From an uncultured Aquimarina sp. (GTDB taxonomy: Bacteria; Bacteroidota; Bacteroidia; Flavobacteriales; Flavobacteriaceae), in NCBI GenBank assembly GCA_947498785.1, contig CANMLS010000031.1:1-64000 (forward strand): 64,000 nt of DNA, written 5' to 3'. Positions 1-10,365 of this stretch are shown piece after piece. The stretch's first letter is position 1. Every line of letters begins with the position of its first letter. The notes under the pieces were generated by a model. That model did no database searches. It saw only the letters and a list, made by a program, of their open reading frames with translations, and had not been told where the DNA came from. A program made the translations under genes and the position numbers.

Positions 1-365
1 ATTGATTATCTCCATTACAGCATATGACATCTATACAAAACCATTAATTGAGTAAAATAAAATATTAAATAGTATAAATTCTATTGGGATTAATGGTTCT
101 GATATTTGGATTAATCAAATTCTTCCAATTTATGTCTATGCCTTCTATATCATAGGAGAAAGGTAGGTGTATGAGATCATTAATAGAAAATAGAAATTAT
201 TACAGGAGTTTTATTAATACTTCTCCCTGTCCTTTTCAATACTTTTTATATCATTTATTCATAGGCTTAGCTAGAATTGCCAGAGCTATATAATTAATGA
301 ATATCTATTTATTCTATTATCATAAGAAACTGTATCACGAATAATTTAAATCAAAAAAAGCAACA
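1..365. other. Left-edge region, no intact gene
   Basis: No intact gene is visible. One plus-strand frame (starting at base 2) reads as short hydrophobic pieces interrupted by stop codons, including a segment near 84-167 and a short GLAR-like segment near 265-288 in another frame. This could be a decayed small membrane protein, but the pieces are too short to assign. The last 50 bases are AT-rich leader for the next gene. Confidence 0.4.
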
Positions 366-2021
366 ATGAAATTCAACAAAATAACATTTTTTATACTTCT
401 CTTCATTTTCTCTATAATAGGTTGTAATGATGATGATGATGGGACAAGTACTCAGGACAATACTAAGTTATTCAAAGAAATGCAGGAAAAGTTGGGTGGA
501 GCAAAAAATATCGCCGCTGCAACCCTCATACAGTATGAATCAACGGGAATGGCTTTTGAGTTTCAGGAAGATCCTGAACCTATAAATGGAAAAGTAGCTG
601 ATTTTAACTATACTCTATTATACAACCTTGATGGAACCCAATCAAAACAGGAATGGGATGTAAATGCCAAATATCCTTATCTCACCCAATTTGCATTTAC
701 AGAAACAATTGATGGTACAAAAGGACATTCTGAAGGAGAAACAGGAACTTTCTCTGCCAGATTTGGAAGTTTTGGTGTGACAGGAGATCCGATGTTTTCT
801 ACAAAAGTAGCTGCTCGACAAAAAGTATTAATGATGTCATCACCTATTGCCATTTCTAAAATGATAGCATCCAAAGATGTGGTCGGATCAGAGTACGGTA
901 CAATTTCAATTGGATTCAATATTTCAACTATTGGTTTTGGTGGTACTACACCCGATATTGAGTTAATTATTGATACTGATACTAAATTGCCAATAAAAGC
1001 ACAAGTGTTAGAACATGATCCATTATTAGGAGATGTGGTTTATGAAGTACTATATAGCAAATGGACAACAATAAATGGTTTACAAGTTCCTCTATATCTA
1101 GAACACAAATTAGGCGGAAACACTTTACGCACAGAAATCTTAAGTAATTTTGAAGTAAATCCAGTTACAGATGTATCAGAGCTAATGGTTGCCGAGGCAG
1201 ACTCTTGGCCTTATGATGCTAATCAAGCAAAATATGGGCATTTGTCTTCACAATTTCACTATAGGACATTATTGCAAACCTTTCCAATCGATTTTCCTGT
1301 TGAGTTCACAGAACAAACTTCCCCTTTGGCCTTGCCATCAGAAGTTGTAGCTAATGATGTAAATGCTTATCGTGTATCTGGTGATTTTCAATCCCATTAT
1401 ACTTACGCTTTTAAGATAGATGATGGGCTTCTATTATATGATTCTCCAGTTAATGATCGACGCTCAGCTACCGTACTCCAAAAAATACGAAGTGATTTTA
1501 GTAACGAACCCATTAAGTATGTAGTGAACTCTCATAATCACTTTGATCATAGTGGTGGTACCCGAGGTAATCTGGTAGAAGGAGGTGATTTGATTGTTGG
1601 AGCAGGAACAAAAGTATTTATGGAAGAAATAATGCAAAGGCCAAGTACCGTAATTCCAAATCCAATAGCAGGTAATAGTATAAATATTATTGGTTTAAAA
1701 GATAACATAACAATTGGCACTGGTGACAAACAAGTTGAACTATATACAATTGCAACAAATCATGCAGAAAATGAAGATTATATAGTACTGTATAAACCTT
1801 CAACTAAAACGATTTATTTTAATGATTTAGTTAATCCAGGATTCATATTTGTCTTTGATGAATTTAATGCAGAGGACCAACAGAGAATGATTGATTTAGC
1901 CAAAGATCTTGTTAATTTTGTAGATGCTCAAGGTCTAGATGTACAGGTTTATCATTGTTCTCATGGATTTACTACTCAGGACTTTGATTTTCAAACCATA
2001 AGAAATTTAGCAGCAATGTAG
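366..2021 (+). CDS. Metallo-beta-lactamase-fold hydrolase lipoprotein
   Basis: A 551-residue secreted lipoprotein. The N-terminus is a signal peptide ending in a lipobox-like IIGC followed by a run of Asp, as in many Bacteroidota surface lipoproteins. The C-terminal third is a metallo-beta-lactamase fold. The zinc motif HxHxDH is complete at H390, H392, D394 and H395, with further candidate ligands at H466 and H530/H533. The region before about residue 300 is an extended N-terminal domain rich in beta-strand pattern that I do not recognise. It probably binds two zinc ions and hydrolyses an unknown substrate at the cell envelope. The gene stands alone, with non-coding DNA on both sides. The fold is secure; the substrate is unknown. 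Confidence 0.85.
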   Translation: MKFNKITFFILLFIFSIIGCNDDDDGTSTQDNTKLFKEMQEKLGGAKNIAAATLIQYESTGMAFEFQEDPEPINGKVADFNYTLLYNLDGTQSKQEWDVNAKYPYLTQFAFTETIDGTKGHSEGETGTFSARFGSFGVTGDPMFSTKVAARQKVLMMSSPIAISKMIASKDVVGSEYGTISIGFNISTIGFGGTTPDIELIIDTDTKLPIKAQVLEHDPLLGDVVYEVLYSKWTTINGLQVPLYLEHKLGGNTLRTEILSNFEVNPVTDVSELMVAEADSWPYDANQAKYGHLSSQFHYRTLLQTFPIDFPVEFTEQTSPLALPSEVVANDVNAYRVSGDFQSHYTYAFKIDDGLLLYDSPVNDRRSATVLQKIRSDFSNEPIKYVVNSHNHFDHSGGTRGNLVEGGDLIVGAGTKVFMEEIMQRPSTVIPNPIAGNSINIIGLKDNITIGTGDKQVELYTIATNHAENEDYIVLYKPSTKTIYFNDLVNPGFIFVFDEFNAEDQQRMIDLAKDLVNFVDAQGLDVQVYHCSHGFTTQDFDFQTIRNLAAM

Positions 2022-2621
2022 TTGAAATAATTTAAAACATAAAAATATACAACAACTGTCGCGATGCTCATAGTTATTACAATATTTTATGTTTTATACC
2101 CCTATGTTTATGTTTTCCCTAGTACAGACTAATGCGCTATTGAATCCAAAGTATTTGATGGCGCTCAGTCTGTATGAATGTTAATCCTTCTTAAGAGTTG
2201 CAATGATTGGAGAAAGGGAAAAGGTTTAAAGTGAATAAAAACGAAATGAAAATGTTAACTTCTAAACCCAATGGTTTAGATTTTACAATCTGTGATAAAA
2301 ATAAATCATTCTAAGCTTTTTACTATAAAAAAGCAACTCCTATTATTTGAATATATAAAAACAGGTTAATACACAAACTCTTGTTAAGCAACATCAAGAA
2401 TAAAAAAATGAAAACACAAAACTCTTTCTAAAGCATTGTAACCTAACTGAAACATGATTTATTTGAGAGATTGGTATTTAACATACTGAGAAATATTTTG
2501 ATTTAGTTTTCTTCAAATAGCGAGATGTTGTTAGCACGGAATTAGTTGTCTTTCTTTTTAGTATTTCTTTAACGGCTTTTTAAAAGCATCTATTAATTAT
2601 ATTCAATAATTTTGCTTTCTA
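2022..2621. other. Intergenic region, about 600 bp
   Basis: No gene could be supported. A weak hairpin (ACAGACT at 2124-2130 pairing with AGTCTGT at 2167-2173) lies about 100 bases after the preceding stop and could be a terminator remnant, although no clear T-run follows. The rest is AT-rich with stops in all frames. Confidence 0.4.
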
Positions 2622-2930
2622 ATGAGAATCAGTCGTATTAAAAATAGTGTAACTTTCTTTTTTGTTGCCCTTTTCCTTACAATGAAAATTGCAGGACTTC
2701 ATGTCTTGTTGCATACCGACGATAAGGATCATACGATACATTGTGTTATTTGTGATCATACTATAACAAATAATTTAACTCCAATAATTTCATCAGATTT
2801 ACAGAGTGTTACAATTGAAAACACTGAATTTATTGTTCAAAGAGAAGTAATCAAAAACTACAGTTTTATTATCTCTAGTACGATTACTTCTGATCAATTA
2901 TTCTCTAGACCTCCTCCTTTTTTAGTATAA
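2622..2930 (+). CDS. Small membrane-anchored Cys/His-rich protein
   Basis: A 102-residue protein with an N-terminal hydrophobic segment (about residues 10-28) followed by a His/Cys-rich stretch: HVLLH, then DKDHTIHCVICDH at about residues 37-49. The spacing of His and Cys suggests metal binding on the outer side of the membrane, but this is inference. The remaining C-terminal half is Ser/Thr-rich and ends in a Pro-rich RPPPF segment. I do not recognise a named family. The gene is isolated, with more than 500 bp of non-coding DNA on each side, which fits an individually regulated stress or metal-response gene. The signal-like N-terminus supports a real gene. Confidence 0.6.
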   Translation: MRISRIKNSVTFFFVALFLTMKIAGLHVLLHTDDKDHTIHCVICDHTITNNLTPIISSDLQSVTIENTEFIVQREVIKNYSFIISSTITSDQLFSRPPPFLV

Positions 2931-3569
2931 GTTTTCCTAGACATTTTTTTATTAAAGAGTTGTCAATTATTTCTGAATTATGAAGTTAATTATCCAGAAT
3001 TAAAACACAACATAAAGAAATATAATATTATTCTATTGATTAATGGGTTTGATGTATCTACATTTTAGATATGAAGCTAAAATAGAAAATGTTATTAAAT
3101 ACAATCTCTTATAAATTCATTGTATATATTTTGTATAGAGCAAGTTAAAACCTTAATGTGTTTTATCATGTTTTATAAAATAATGAGTGTATAGCAATGT
3201 ATTAATAGCCCATGGGCGATGATGTTTTCGTAGGATTATTTTCAAATCAATTTCTTAATAAATCGATTACTGTTGTTGAGTAAATAGAGGTTCATAGAAA
3301 AACTAAAAACTGTGAAGTCATAAAAATCTCTTTGGTTTTTCTTTCAGCTTCTAAAGAGTATCTGAATAATAATAGAAAAAAGGTCTTCAAGAGATTTTAA
3401 AGTAAAAGCCTAAATAAACTCCATGAATAATGACGCCATGCAATTCAAACTTGTTTTGGAAGATTGGGATTCAATAGAGTTGTTGTTCAGATAGAAATAA
3501 AACATGAAACTCAATAATAGAGTAGAATCCACAATCCTGAAATTATAATTACTTCAAAAAATATAACAA
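2931..3569. other. Intergenic region, about 640 bp
   Basis: No coding sequence, tRNA or convincing hairpin was found. It is AT-rich and separates the small Cys/His-rich gene from the ABC transporter operon, whose promoter must lie in its last part. Confidence 0.4.
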
Positions 3570-4286
3570 ATGATAACAACAAAAAAACTGACAAAAAAAT
3601 TTGATAATTTTACAGCCTTAGATCAACTTTCTTTGCATGTAAACTCAGGAGAAATCTATTGTCTTTTGGGAGCTAATGGAGCAGGGAAATCAACAACAAT
3701 AAATTTATTGTTGGGGTTTCTAAAACCAACTTCTGGAGAAGCTCTTATCAATGGGAAGAATGTTTTTGATAATAATATCGAAACCAAAAAAGACATAGCC
3801 TATATTCCAGAAAATTTAACTTTATATCCAACACTTACAGCAATAGAAAACCTTGATTATTTTTCGGGTATTGGAGGGCAAAGTTTAAAAAAGAATAAAT
3901 TAGAATCACTTTTAATTCAGGCAGGTCTACAACCAGAAGCTTTTTATAAACGTACTCATACATTTTCTAAAGGAATGCGACAAAAAGTGGGTATTGCCAT
4001 CGCTTTGGCTAAGCAAGCTAAAGCACTCCTTCTCGATGAACCTACATCTGGCCTGGATCCTAAAGCCAGCAACGAATTTGGATTGTTGCTACAAGAACTT
4101 AAACAAAATAATATAGCCATATTAATGGCAACACATGATTTGTTCAGAGCCAAAGAAATTTCAACCAATATAGGGATTATGAAAAATGGAAAATTGTTAG
4201 AGCAATTTGTATCTCAGGATATCTCTCTTTCAGAGTTAGAGGAAACCTATCTAAAGGCTATGAACTATAAAGAATTGATAGTATGA
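3570..4286 (+). CDS. ABC transporter ATP-binding protein
   Basis: A 238-residue ATPase subunit. Walker A is GANGAGKST (K40), the ABC signature is FSKGMRQK near residue 135, and Walker B is LLLDEPTSGLDP near residue 155, followed by the H-loop in MATHD. This is the CcmA/NatA-type subgroup that pairs with separate permeases. It powers the two integral membrane proteins encoded directly downstream. The stop codon overlaps the next start (ATGA), so the genes are translationally coupled. Export or membrane remodelling is likely, but the substrate cannot be read from sequence. Confidence 0.92.
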   Translation: MITTKKLTKKFDNFTALDQLSLHVNSGEIYCLLGANGAGKSTTINLLLGFLKPTSGEALINGKNVFDNNIETKKDIAYIPENLTLYPTLTAIENLDYFSGIGGQSLKKNKLESLLIQAGLQPEAFYKRTHTFSKGMRQKVGIAIALAKQAKALLLDEPTSGLDPKASNEFGLLLQELKQNNIAILMATHDLFRAKEISTNIGIMKNGKLLEQFVSQDISLSELEETYLKAMNYKELIV

Positions 4287-5689
4287 TTAAGAAAACAATT
4301 ATAAAAGAAACAAAAGAACTTTTTAGAGATGGCCGAATTAAAATCTCAGGAATTATAGTATTGTTATTATTGGGAGTTTCTATTTGGATAAGTAATAATA
4401 AATATAAACGATCCAATGAAGAGTTCATTTCTGCTAAAATTGCAGAACGCTCGGTTTGGGAAAATCAAGGAGAGAAAAATCCACATTCTGCGGCACACTA
4501 TGGGACTTATGTTTTTAAATCAAAGCATCCACTTTCTCTTTTGGATCAAGGAGTAGATAAATATACAGGGACTTCTATATTTTTAGAAGCACATAAGCGC
4601 AATGAAGCACAATATAGTAATGTTGCGGATCAAACTGGTTTGGTTCGTTTTGGAGAACTTTCGCCCGATTTTATTTTACTCTTCATCATTCCCCTTCTTA
4701 TCATCTTAAGCGGATACAATAGTTTTACTAAAGAAAAAGAAATGGGAACTATGGTTTTGTTAAGAAGTCAAGGGGTTTCATTCTCGAAAATAATATTAGG
4801 AAAATGGATGTCGATTTTCTTTCCTATATGCATCATTATAACCTCGATTTTTGCTATTGCAGGAGTCTTACTTTTTAATATTGAAGGATACGCAATATTT
4901 AGTTGGACTTCCTTAGGGGTATTGCTTATAGTCTACTTATTTTATTATGCTGTATTCATTAATATTGTACTCTTTGTTTCACAGCATGTTAAAAAATCTG
5001 GCATTTCTCTTGTAATACTCCTAGGAGTTTGGATTGTTTCTTGTTTGGCAGCTCCCAAGGCAGCCAGTAATTTTGCAGAATCCAAATATCCATATCCTAC
5101 TCGTCAAGAATTTGCTTCCAAAATAGTAAAAGCTAAAAAAGAAGGACTAGACGGACATGATCCATGGAACAAGGAAGCAAAGCGTTTAGAGAAAGAAGTT
5201 TTACTAGAATATGGAGTGGACAGTCTACAACAACTACCTTTTAATTTTGATGCATATCGAATGCAGAAAGGGGAGGAGCACCAAGCTATCGTTTACAAAA
5301 ACCATTATGCAGCATTAAAAAAACAATTTGAAAAACAAGCAGATACCTATGCTTTAATTTCTATTATTTCACCTTTCCTTCCTACACGATTTTTATCTAT
5401 GGGTATTGCTCGTACAGACTATCACTCGCACTGGGATTTTGCTGATGCATCTGAAAATTATCGTATTGCCTCTCAAAAATTCTTAAACGATAATTTTGCC
5501 AAAAACTCAAAATTTGGAGATTGGGACTATTTGGCTAATGAAAATACTTGGAAAGACCTTCCGAAATTTGAATATCAACCTCTAAAGTTGATAACTGTTT
5601 TAAAACAACAAAAATTCAGTATGATAGCTCTATTAGTTTGGGGCATTCTTACCGCTACTTTATTATTCATTTTTAAACCCAAAAATTAG
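4283..5689 (+). CDS. ABC transporter permease (first of pair)
   Basis: A 468-residue integral membrane protein with one N-terminal transmembrane helix, a soluble extracytoplasmic loop of about 90 residues, a cluster of four or five helices (about residues 125-260), a second large soluble loop and a C-terminal helix. This is the layout of ABC-2-type/DUF3526 permeases. The motif SGYNSFTKEKEMGTM just after the first helix of the cluster is typical of ABC-2 permeases (coupling segment). It overlaps the ATPase gene by 4 bases and is followed after 7 bases by a second permease of equal length and layout, so the complex is probably a heterodimer of permeases with an ATPase dimer. Confidence 0.85.
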   Translation: MIKKTIIKETKELFRDGRIKISGIIVLLLLGVSIWISNNKYKRSNEEFISAKIAERSVWENQGEKNPHSAAHYGTYVFKSKHPLSLLDQGVDKYTGTSIFLEAHKRNEAQYSNVADQTGLVRFGELSPDFILLFIIPLLIILSGYNSFTKEKEMGTMVLLRSQGVSFSKIILGKWMSIFFPICIIITSIFAIAGVLLFNIEGYAIFSWTSLGVLLIVYLFYYAVFINIVLFVSQHVKKSGISLVILLGVWIVSCLAAPKAASNFAESKYPYPTRQEFASKIVKAKKEGLDGHDPWNKEAKRLEKEVLLEYGVDSLQQLPFNFDAYRMQKGEEHQAIVYKNHYAALKKQFEKQADTYALISIISPFLPTRFLSMGIARTDYHSHWDFADASENYRIASQKFLNDNFAKNSKFGDWDYLANENTWKDLPKFEYQPLKLITVLKQQKFSMIALLVWGILTATLLFIFKPKN

Positions 5690-5696
5690 ATATCAT

Positions 5697-7103
5697 ATGC
5701 TGTACTATAATTTTAAATATGAATTAAAAATACTCTTGCGCAGTCGTTGGATACAATTGATAAGCATTCTTTTATTGGTATTGTTTGTTTTTGCTTCCTT
5801 CAATGGTAAAAACAGAATAGAAAAAAGAAAAGCTGATATTAAGGCAGCTCATGAATCTGTAAAAGTTTCTGATCAAGAAATGTTACACCTTTTAGATTCT
5901 ATTGAGAGAGGATTAGATGTCAGTATCTCATCTTGGAAGATTCCTTCCAAACCTATTGCAGTAGGTAATTATCACCCAAGGGTTGCCGCTATGCAATCCA
6001 GCGATTTAGGGTTCTTAGCAGTTGGACAAAGTGATGTATTTACCCATTATGTAATGCCAACTGTATCTGGAAATGATTTTGCTCTTAATTATATCGAAAT
6101 GACTAGCCCTATACAGCTACTCTTTGGAAGTTTTGACCTGATGTTTGTGGTTGTCTATTTATTACCGCTCATTATCATAGCCTTTTCTTATAACGTTTTA
6201 TCAGAAGAAAAAGAGAGAGGCTCTTTACGTTTATTGGCTTCTCAACCAATATCCATCAGAAAATGGGTGTTTCAAAAATTGACATTACGCTTATTCTGGA
6301 TGTTTTTAATCATTGCGTTGATTTCTGCCTTGGTGTTTGGTTTAAACAGTATAGTATCTATATCAAGTTTTCTATCTTTTTCGGGTTTAGTTTTTTGCTA
6401 TATGTTGTTTTGGTTTAGTTTGGCATTTGCAATTAATATAAGTGTTGGTGAATCGGCAAAAAATGCATTATCCCTTTTGGGATTATGGATTGTCTTTGTA
6501 CTCCTTATACCTTCTGTAGTTAGTCAAACAGGGGATGTTTTTTTTCGTATTCCACCCAGGACTGAAATGATTCAAGAAATGCGAGAACTCAAGGCAGAAG
6601 CTACAGAGAAACAAGACGAAATACTCAATAATTTTTTACGTGATCACCCAGAATATGCTATCAATGATAGTACCCAGTCCCATACTTACTGGCATAAATA
6701 TATGGCTTCTCAAAAATTGATCAAAGAAGAATTAGAACCTCTTTTGTCTAGTTATGAGAATCAACTTGAACAACAACAATCTTGGATATTCAAATTTCAA
6801 TGGATATCACCTGCTATAATAATGCAACGTGCTTTAGGAAGTATGGCAGGAACAACAAAACAAGATTATGATAATTATAGAAGACAAGTACAGATATTTG
6901 CCGAAGAATGGAGAAACTATTTTATCCCCCTGTTATATAATAACAAGGCATTTAAAAAGAATATGTATACAGATTTGCCAAGCTTTACATATGTTGCTAA
7001 AAAACATCATTATTTATTTTCTTCTATGCTAAGCTTATTGCTTATTTCATTTATAATCATAATAATTACTGCACAGAGATATAATATAAAAACTAAAATA
7101 TGA
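5697..7103 (+). CDS. ABC transporter permease (second of pair)
   Basis: 468 residues, the same length and topology as the permease before it: N-terminal helix, periplasmic loop, helix cluster with the coupling-like motif SYNVLSEEKERGSLRLL, second soluble loop and final helix. The two are diverged duplicates belonging to the DUF3526 type. The stop overlaps the start of the acetyltransferase gene by 4 bases, so the four genes 3570-7558 form one operon. In Bacteroidota, transporters of this type often neighbour secreted or peptide-processing genes; here no substrate gene is obvious. Confidence 0.85.
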   Translation: MLYYNFKYELKILLRSRWIQLISILLLVLFVFASFNGKNRIEKRKADIKAAHESVKVSDQEMLHLLDSIERGLDVSISSWKIPSKPIAVGNYHPRVAAMQSSDLGFLAVGQSDVFTHYVMPTVSGNDFALNYIEMTSPIQLLFGSFDLMFVVVYLLPLIIIAFSYNVLSEEKERGSLRLLASQPISIRKWVFQKLTLRLFWMFLIIALISALVFGLNSIVSISSFLSFSGLVFCYMLFWFSLAFAINISVGESAKNALSLLGLWIVFVLLIPSVVSQTGDVFFRIPPRTEMIQEMRELKAEATEKQDEILNNFLRDHPEYAINDSTQSHTYWHKYMASQKLIKEELEPLLSSYENQLEQQQSWIFKFQWISPAIIMQRALGSMAGTTKQDYDNYRRQVQIFAEEWRNYFIPLLYNNKAFKKNMYTDLPSFTYVAKKHHYLFSSMLSLLLISFIIIIITAQRYNIKTKI

Positions 7104-7558
7104 TAAAAATACGAGAAGCAACAAAAGACGATGTTGATGCACTGTACGATTTGATTATAGGAATTGCAAAGTTTCATAATCAAGAAGAATTTGTGATCAT
7201 AGATAAAAAAGAAATATTAAGAGCAGGATTTAGTGACCAACCTAAATTTGAAGTTTTAATAGCTGAATTTAATAATGAAATTGCTGGGTATCTCTCTTAT
7301 ACATGGAATTATTCTATTTGGAATGGTTGTGAATATATGATTTTGGATGACTTATTTGTTAAAAATGGCTATCGAGGACATAAAATTGGTTTGAATTTAA
7401 TGCAACAAGCAAAAGAAATTTGTAATAAAAAAGGTATAAATCTAATTCGATGGGAAGTGCAAAAAGATAATCAAAAAGCTATTGAGTTTTACAATAGATT
7501 AGGTGCAACCATGAAAGAAAAAGGAATATTTAAATGGAATTTAAAAGAACTTAGCTAA
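7100..7558 (+). CDS. GNAT-family N-acetyltransferase
   Basis: A 152-residue single-domain acetyltransferase. Motif A for acetyl-CoA binding is visible as DLFVKNGYRGHKIGLNLM (about residues 85-102; the usual form is R/Q-x-x-G-x-G/A), followed by the motif B pattern WEVQKDNQKAIEFYNRLGA. The family transfers an acetyl group from acetyl-CoA to amines; this subgroup resembles diamine/amino-acid acetyltransferases. It is translationally coupled to the ABC permease and is the last gene of that operon. The substrate is unknown. Confidence 0.85.
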   Translation: MIKIREATKDDVDALYDLIIGIAKFHNQEEFVIIDKKEILRAGFSDQPKFEVLIAEFNNEIAGYLSYTWNYSIWNGCEYMILDDLFVKNGYRGHKIGLNLMQQAKEICNKKGINLIRWEVQKDNQKAIEFYNRLGATMKEKGIFKWNLKELS

Positions 7559-7598
7559 CAATACTATAATGCATTGTGATTCTGTATTATACCAAAAA

Positions 7599-7763
7599 GA
7601 ACTCATTTTGATTTTTTTTGACCCAAAAATTGAGGTTTTTTGCTTTGAATAATAGCATTTTTATAGCGAATTAAAAAAAGTTTAAACCACTTCATTAAAA
7701 AACAAGTTCAATTTAGACCTATAATTACAAAATTAAAAGGGTATAATAAATCAAGATGAGTTC
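7599..7763. repeat. Palindromic intergenic element (MITE-like)
   Basis: A 165-bp stretch between 15-base near-perfect inverted arms (7599-7613 and 7749-7763, one mismatch). It contains a 40-base segment at 7654-7693 that recurs base for base at 20248-20287. No coding capacity. Size, AT-richness and terminal inversion fit a miniature non-autonomous mobile element or dispersed palindromic repeat. Confidence 0.5.
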
Positions 7764-7860
7764 AACAAAAATAGTAATCAAACAGTTAGATTTTGTCGAA
7801 TAGTCTTATAGATTATTCTATAAAGAAATCATAACTTATATAAGTTTTTAATTAGAAAAA

Positions 7861-8559
7861 ATGACAAATTTTGATAAAAAGGAACATGTAAAATCTCCTG
7901 AATTTTACAGAAAAATAGCAAAAAAAGTAGTCTTGGGACAGGATGCTATTTATACAGCAATTGGTACTGCATTAAAAATGGAATTTCCAGAGCGTGCAGA
8001 ATTACTCATCATTGGAGGTGGTGGAGGAAAAGAATTAAGCTCTTTTTATCAATACTCTGAAAATTGGAGTTTTACCATATTAGATCCTTCAGAAAAAATG
8101 TTACAACTGGCTAGATACTGGTCAGAAAAAGAACAACTTCAAGAAAGAGCAAAATTCTTGCATGGGTATTTGATCGATTTTAAGATGGATAATTCAACTT
8201 TCGATGCAATTACATCTATAGCTGTTTTTCATTATTTGGATTCATCAGAAAGATTAAACATTCTTAGAAATGTAAAAAGATTGCTTAAACCAAACGGGGT
8301 ATTTATTTGGAATGTTGGTATTAAACCAAAGACAGAACCTGAGTTTCAATATTTAAAAAAAATGTTCCTACAGTTTCCAAAACAAAACGGATTAGAAAAA
8401 GAAATGCTCGATAAATTATCTTCAACATTGGATAATGAATATAAAATGATTACCGAAGAAGAAGAATTTGAAATGATGAAAAAAGTAGGATTTTCAGAAC
8501 CAATAGAAATCAATTCGTCATTGTTTTTCAAAACCTATATTGTTAAAAATGAAAATTAA
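7861..8559 (+). CDS. Class I SAM-dependent methyltransferase
   Basis: A 232-residue Rossmann-type methyltransferase. Motif I, which binds S-adenosylmethionine, is LLIIGGGGGKEL near residue 50, followed by an acidic strand end (ILDPSE), then FDAITSIAVFHYL (motif IV region) and KRLLKPNGVFIWN (motif VI region). This layout is typical of small-molecule methyltransferases. The next gene starts 5 bases after its stop, suggesting a two-gene operon with the secreted hydrolase. The substrate is unknown. Confidence 0.85.
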   Translation: MTNFDKKEHVKSPEFYRKIAKKVVLGQDAIYTAIGTALKMEFPERAELLIIGGGGGKELSSFYQYSENWSFTILDPSEKMLQLARYWSEKEQLQERAKFLHGYLIDFKMDNSTFDAITSIAVFHYLDSSERLNILRNVKRLLKPNGVFIWNVGIKPKTEPEFQYLKKMFLQFPKQNGLEKEMLDKLSSTLDNEYKMITEEEEFEMMKKVGFSEPIEINSSLFFKTYIVKNEN

Positions 8560-8564
8560 ATACT

Positions 8565-10349
8565 ATGAAAACAAAAACGTTTAAAATAATATTCATTTTT
8601 ATATTAGGATTAAATTTTATTGTAGCACAAGATTTAGATTCTTTGGATGTCAATATTAGTCTTTATCAAAAAATTAAGATGTCTGATGGAGTTAGCTTGT
8701 CATCAAATATTTATATGCCTACGGATTCAAATAAAAAATATCCAGCAGTTCTTGTTATAACACCCTATATTTCTGATGAAAATCATTCTAGAGGTCTTTT
8801 CTTTGCAAGAAATGGATATATTTTTATTTCAGTAGATTCAAGAGGTAGAGGAAATTCTGAAGGAGAATTTATTCCTTTTGAAAATGAAGGCAAAGATGGG
8901 TATGATATTGTTAATTGGATTTCAAAACAAAGTTGGTGTAATGGAAATGTTGGAATGTTTGGAGGGTCTTATCGAGGCATGAATCAATGGCTTACTTTAA
9001 AAAATTTCCCAGAAAACCTAAAAACCATCATCCCAATAGCTTCTGTAGGTCCAGGAAGAGATTTTCCTAAATATAATAACATCTTTTCTACATATTCTTT
9101 GCGTTGGCTAATGTTTACCAGTGGTAAAACATATAATGGAGAACTATTTGGACAGGATTTTTGGAAAGTTAAGAAAGAAAAATTATGTCAAAGTGGACTA
9201 CCATTTTATAAGTATGATAGTATTGTAGGTGCTTCAAATAAAGTATTTCAGAAATGGTTAGAGCACCCCAGTTATGATAAATTTTGGAAAAACTTTTATT
9301 TAACTCCCGAAGAAAATTCGAAAATAAATATTCCGATTTTATCAATAACAGGTCATTTTGATGGAGATCAAGTAGGAACTCTGCTTTATTACAATGATCA
9401 TATGAAATATGGTAATACTATCGCGAAGAAAAACCATTATCTGTTAATTGGTCCATGGAATCATGGAGGGACAAGAAAACCAAAAAGCGAACTCAGAGGC
9501 CTTAAGTTTGAAAAAAATGCAATAATTAATATGAATCAACTTTATCTGGATTGGTTTAATTGGACTTTAAAAGGAGGTGAAAAACCAGTAATACTAAAAA
9601 ACCGTTTAATGTATTACCAAATGGGAAGCAATCTATGGAAATATGCTAACGACCTAAATTCAGTTTCCAATAATAAGATGGTTCTGTACCTCGGCTCATT
9701 AGATTCAATGGCTAGTGATGTTTTCTCTTCAGGAGATTTATTAAAAGAACCGTTAGAAAAAGATTTGGAGCCAGATACGATCATATATAATCCCTCCTTA
9801 AAAAAAGGAATTAACAATACAAGTTATAAAGATAATAGTGATGATTATTATTTAAGCCAAAGTTATATAACAGATTCTAATGTTTTGATTTATAATTCTG
9901 CTCCATTTGAAAAAGATATTACTATTAATGGTAAAATTAAATTCGAAACCTATGTTTCTTTGAATGTAGAAGATACAGATTTGAAGTTTACTGCATATGA
10001 AATAACGAGTGATAATAAATCTATTTTTTTACAAAAAGATTTTTTGAGAGCTCGATACAGAAATAGCTTGGAAAAAGGAGAGAAAATTCCTAAAAATAAA
10101 ATTGTCAAGTATACTTTTGAAGGAAAAAACTTTTTTAGCAGAGTGCTTAAAAAAGGAAGTAGAATCAGGATTGTATTCTCATTTATTGATTCACCTAATT
10201 TTCAAACAAATTTTAATTATTGGGAAGATTCTTCTCGTCAATCCAGTAAACAAGCACAAAGAGCTCTTCTGAAAATGTATCATAATGTCGAATATCCTAG
10301 TAGGATTATCATACCGCTTTTTACAGAAAAAGATACCAGCAACAAATAG
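8565..10349 (+). CDS. Secreted CocE/NonD-family hydrolase (S15 peptidase-like)
   Basis: 594 residues with an N-terminal signal peptide (hydrophobic segment ending near VAQD). The alpha/beta-hydrolase core holds the nucleophile motif GGSYRG with Ser135, an aspartate region near GHFDGDQ, and a catalytic-His candidate in GPWNHGG. The C-terminal beta-rich part (about residue 400 on) matches the X-Pro dipeptidyl-peptidase C-terminal jelly-roll domain. The family includes cocaine esterase, glutaryl-7-ACA acylase and X-Pro peptidases, so it hydrolyses an ester or amide in the periplasm or outside the cell. It follows the methyltransferase closely and ends at a strong terminator shared with the convergent glycosidase gene. 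Confidence 0.88.
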   Translation: MKTKTFKIIFIFILGLNFIVAQDLDSLDVNISLYQKIKMSDGVSLSSNIYMPTDSNKKYPAVLVITPYISDENHSRGLFFARNGYIFISVDSRGRGNSEGEFIPFENEGKDGYDIVNWISKQSWCNGNVGMFGGSYRGMNQWLTLKNFPENLKTIIPIASVGPGRDFPKYNNIFSTYSLRWLMFTSGKTYNGELFGQDFWKVKKEKLCQSGLPFYKYDSIVGASNKVFQKWLEHPSYDKFWKNFYLTPEENSKINIPILSITGHFDGDQVGTLLYYNDHMKYGNTIAKKNHYLLIGPWNHGGTRKPKSELRGLKFEKNAIINMNQLYLDWFNWTLKGGEKPVILKNRLMYYQMGSNLWKYANDLNSVSNNKMVLYLGSLDSMASDVFSSGDLLKEPLEKDLEPDTIIYNPSLKKGINNTSYKDNSDDYYLSQSYITDSNVLIYNSAPFEKDITINGKIKFETYVSLNVEDTDLKFTAYEITSDNKSIFLQKDFLRARYRNSLEKGEKIPKNKIVKYTFEGKNFFSRVLKKGSRIRIVFSFIDSPNFQTNFNYWEDSSRQSSKQAQRALLKMYHNVEYPSRIIIPLFTEKDTSNK

Positions 10350-10365
10350 ATCACTTCTATTTGTA

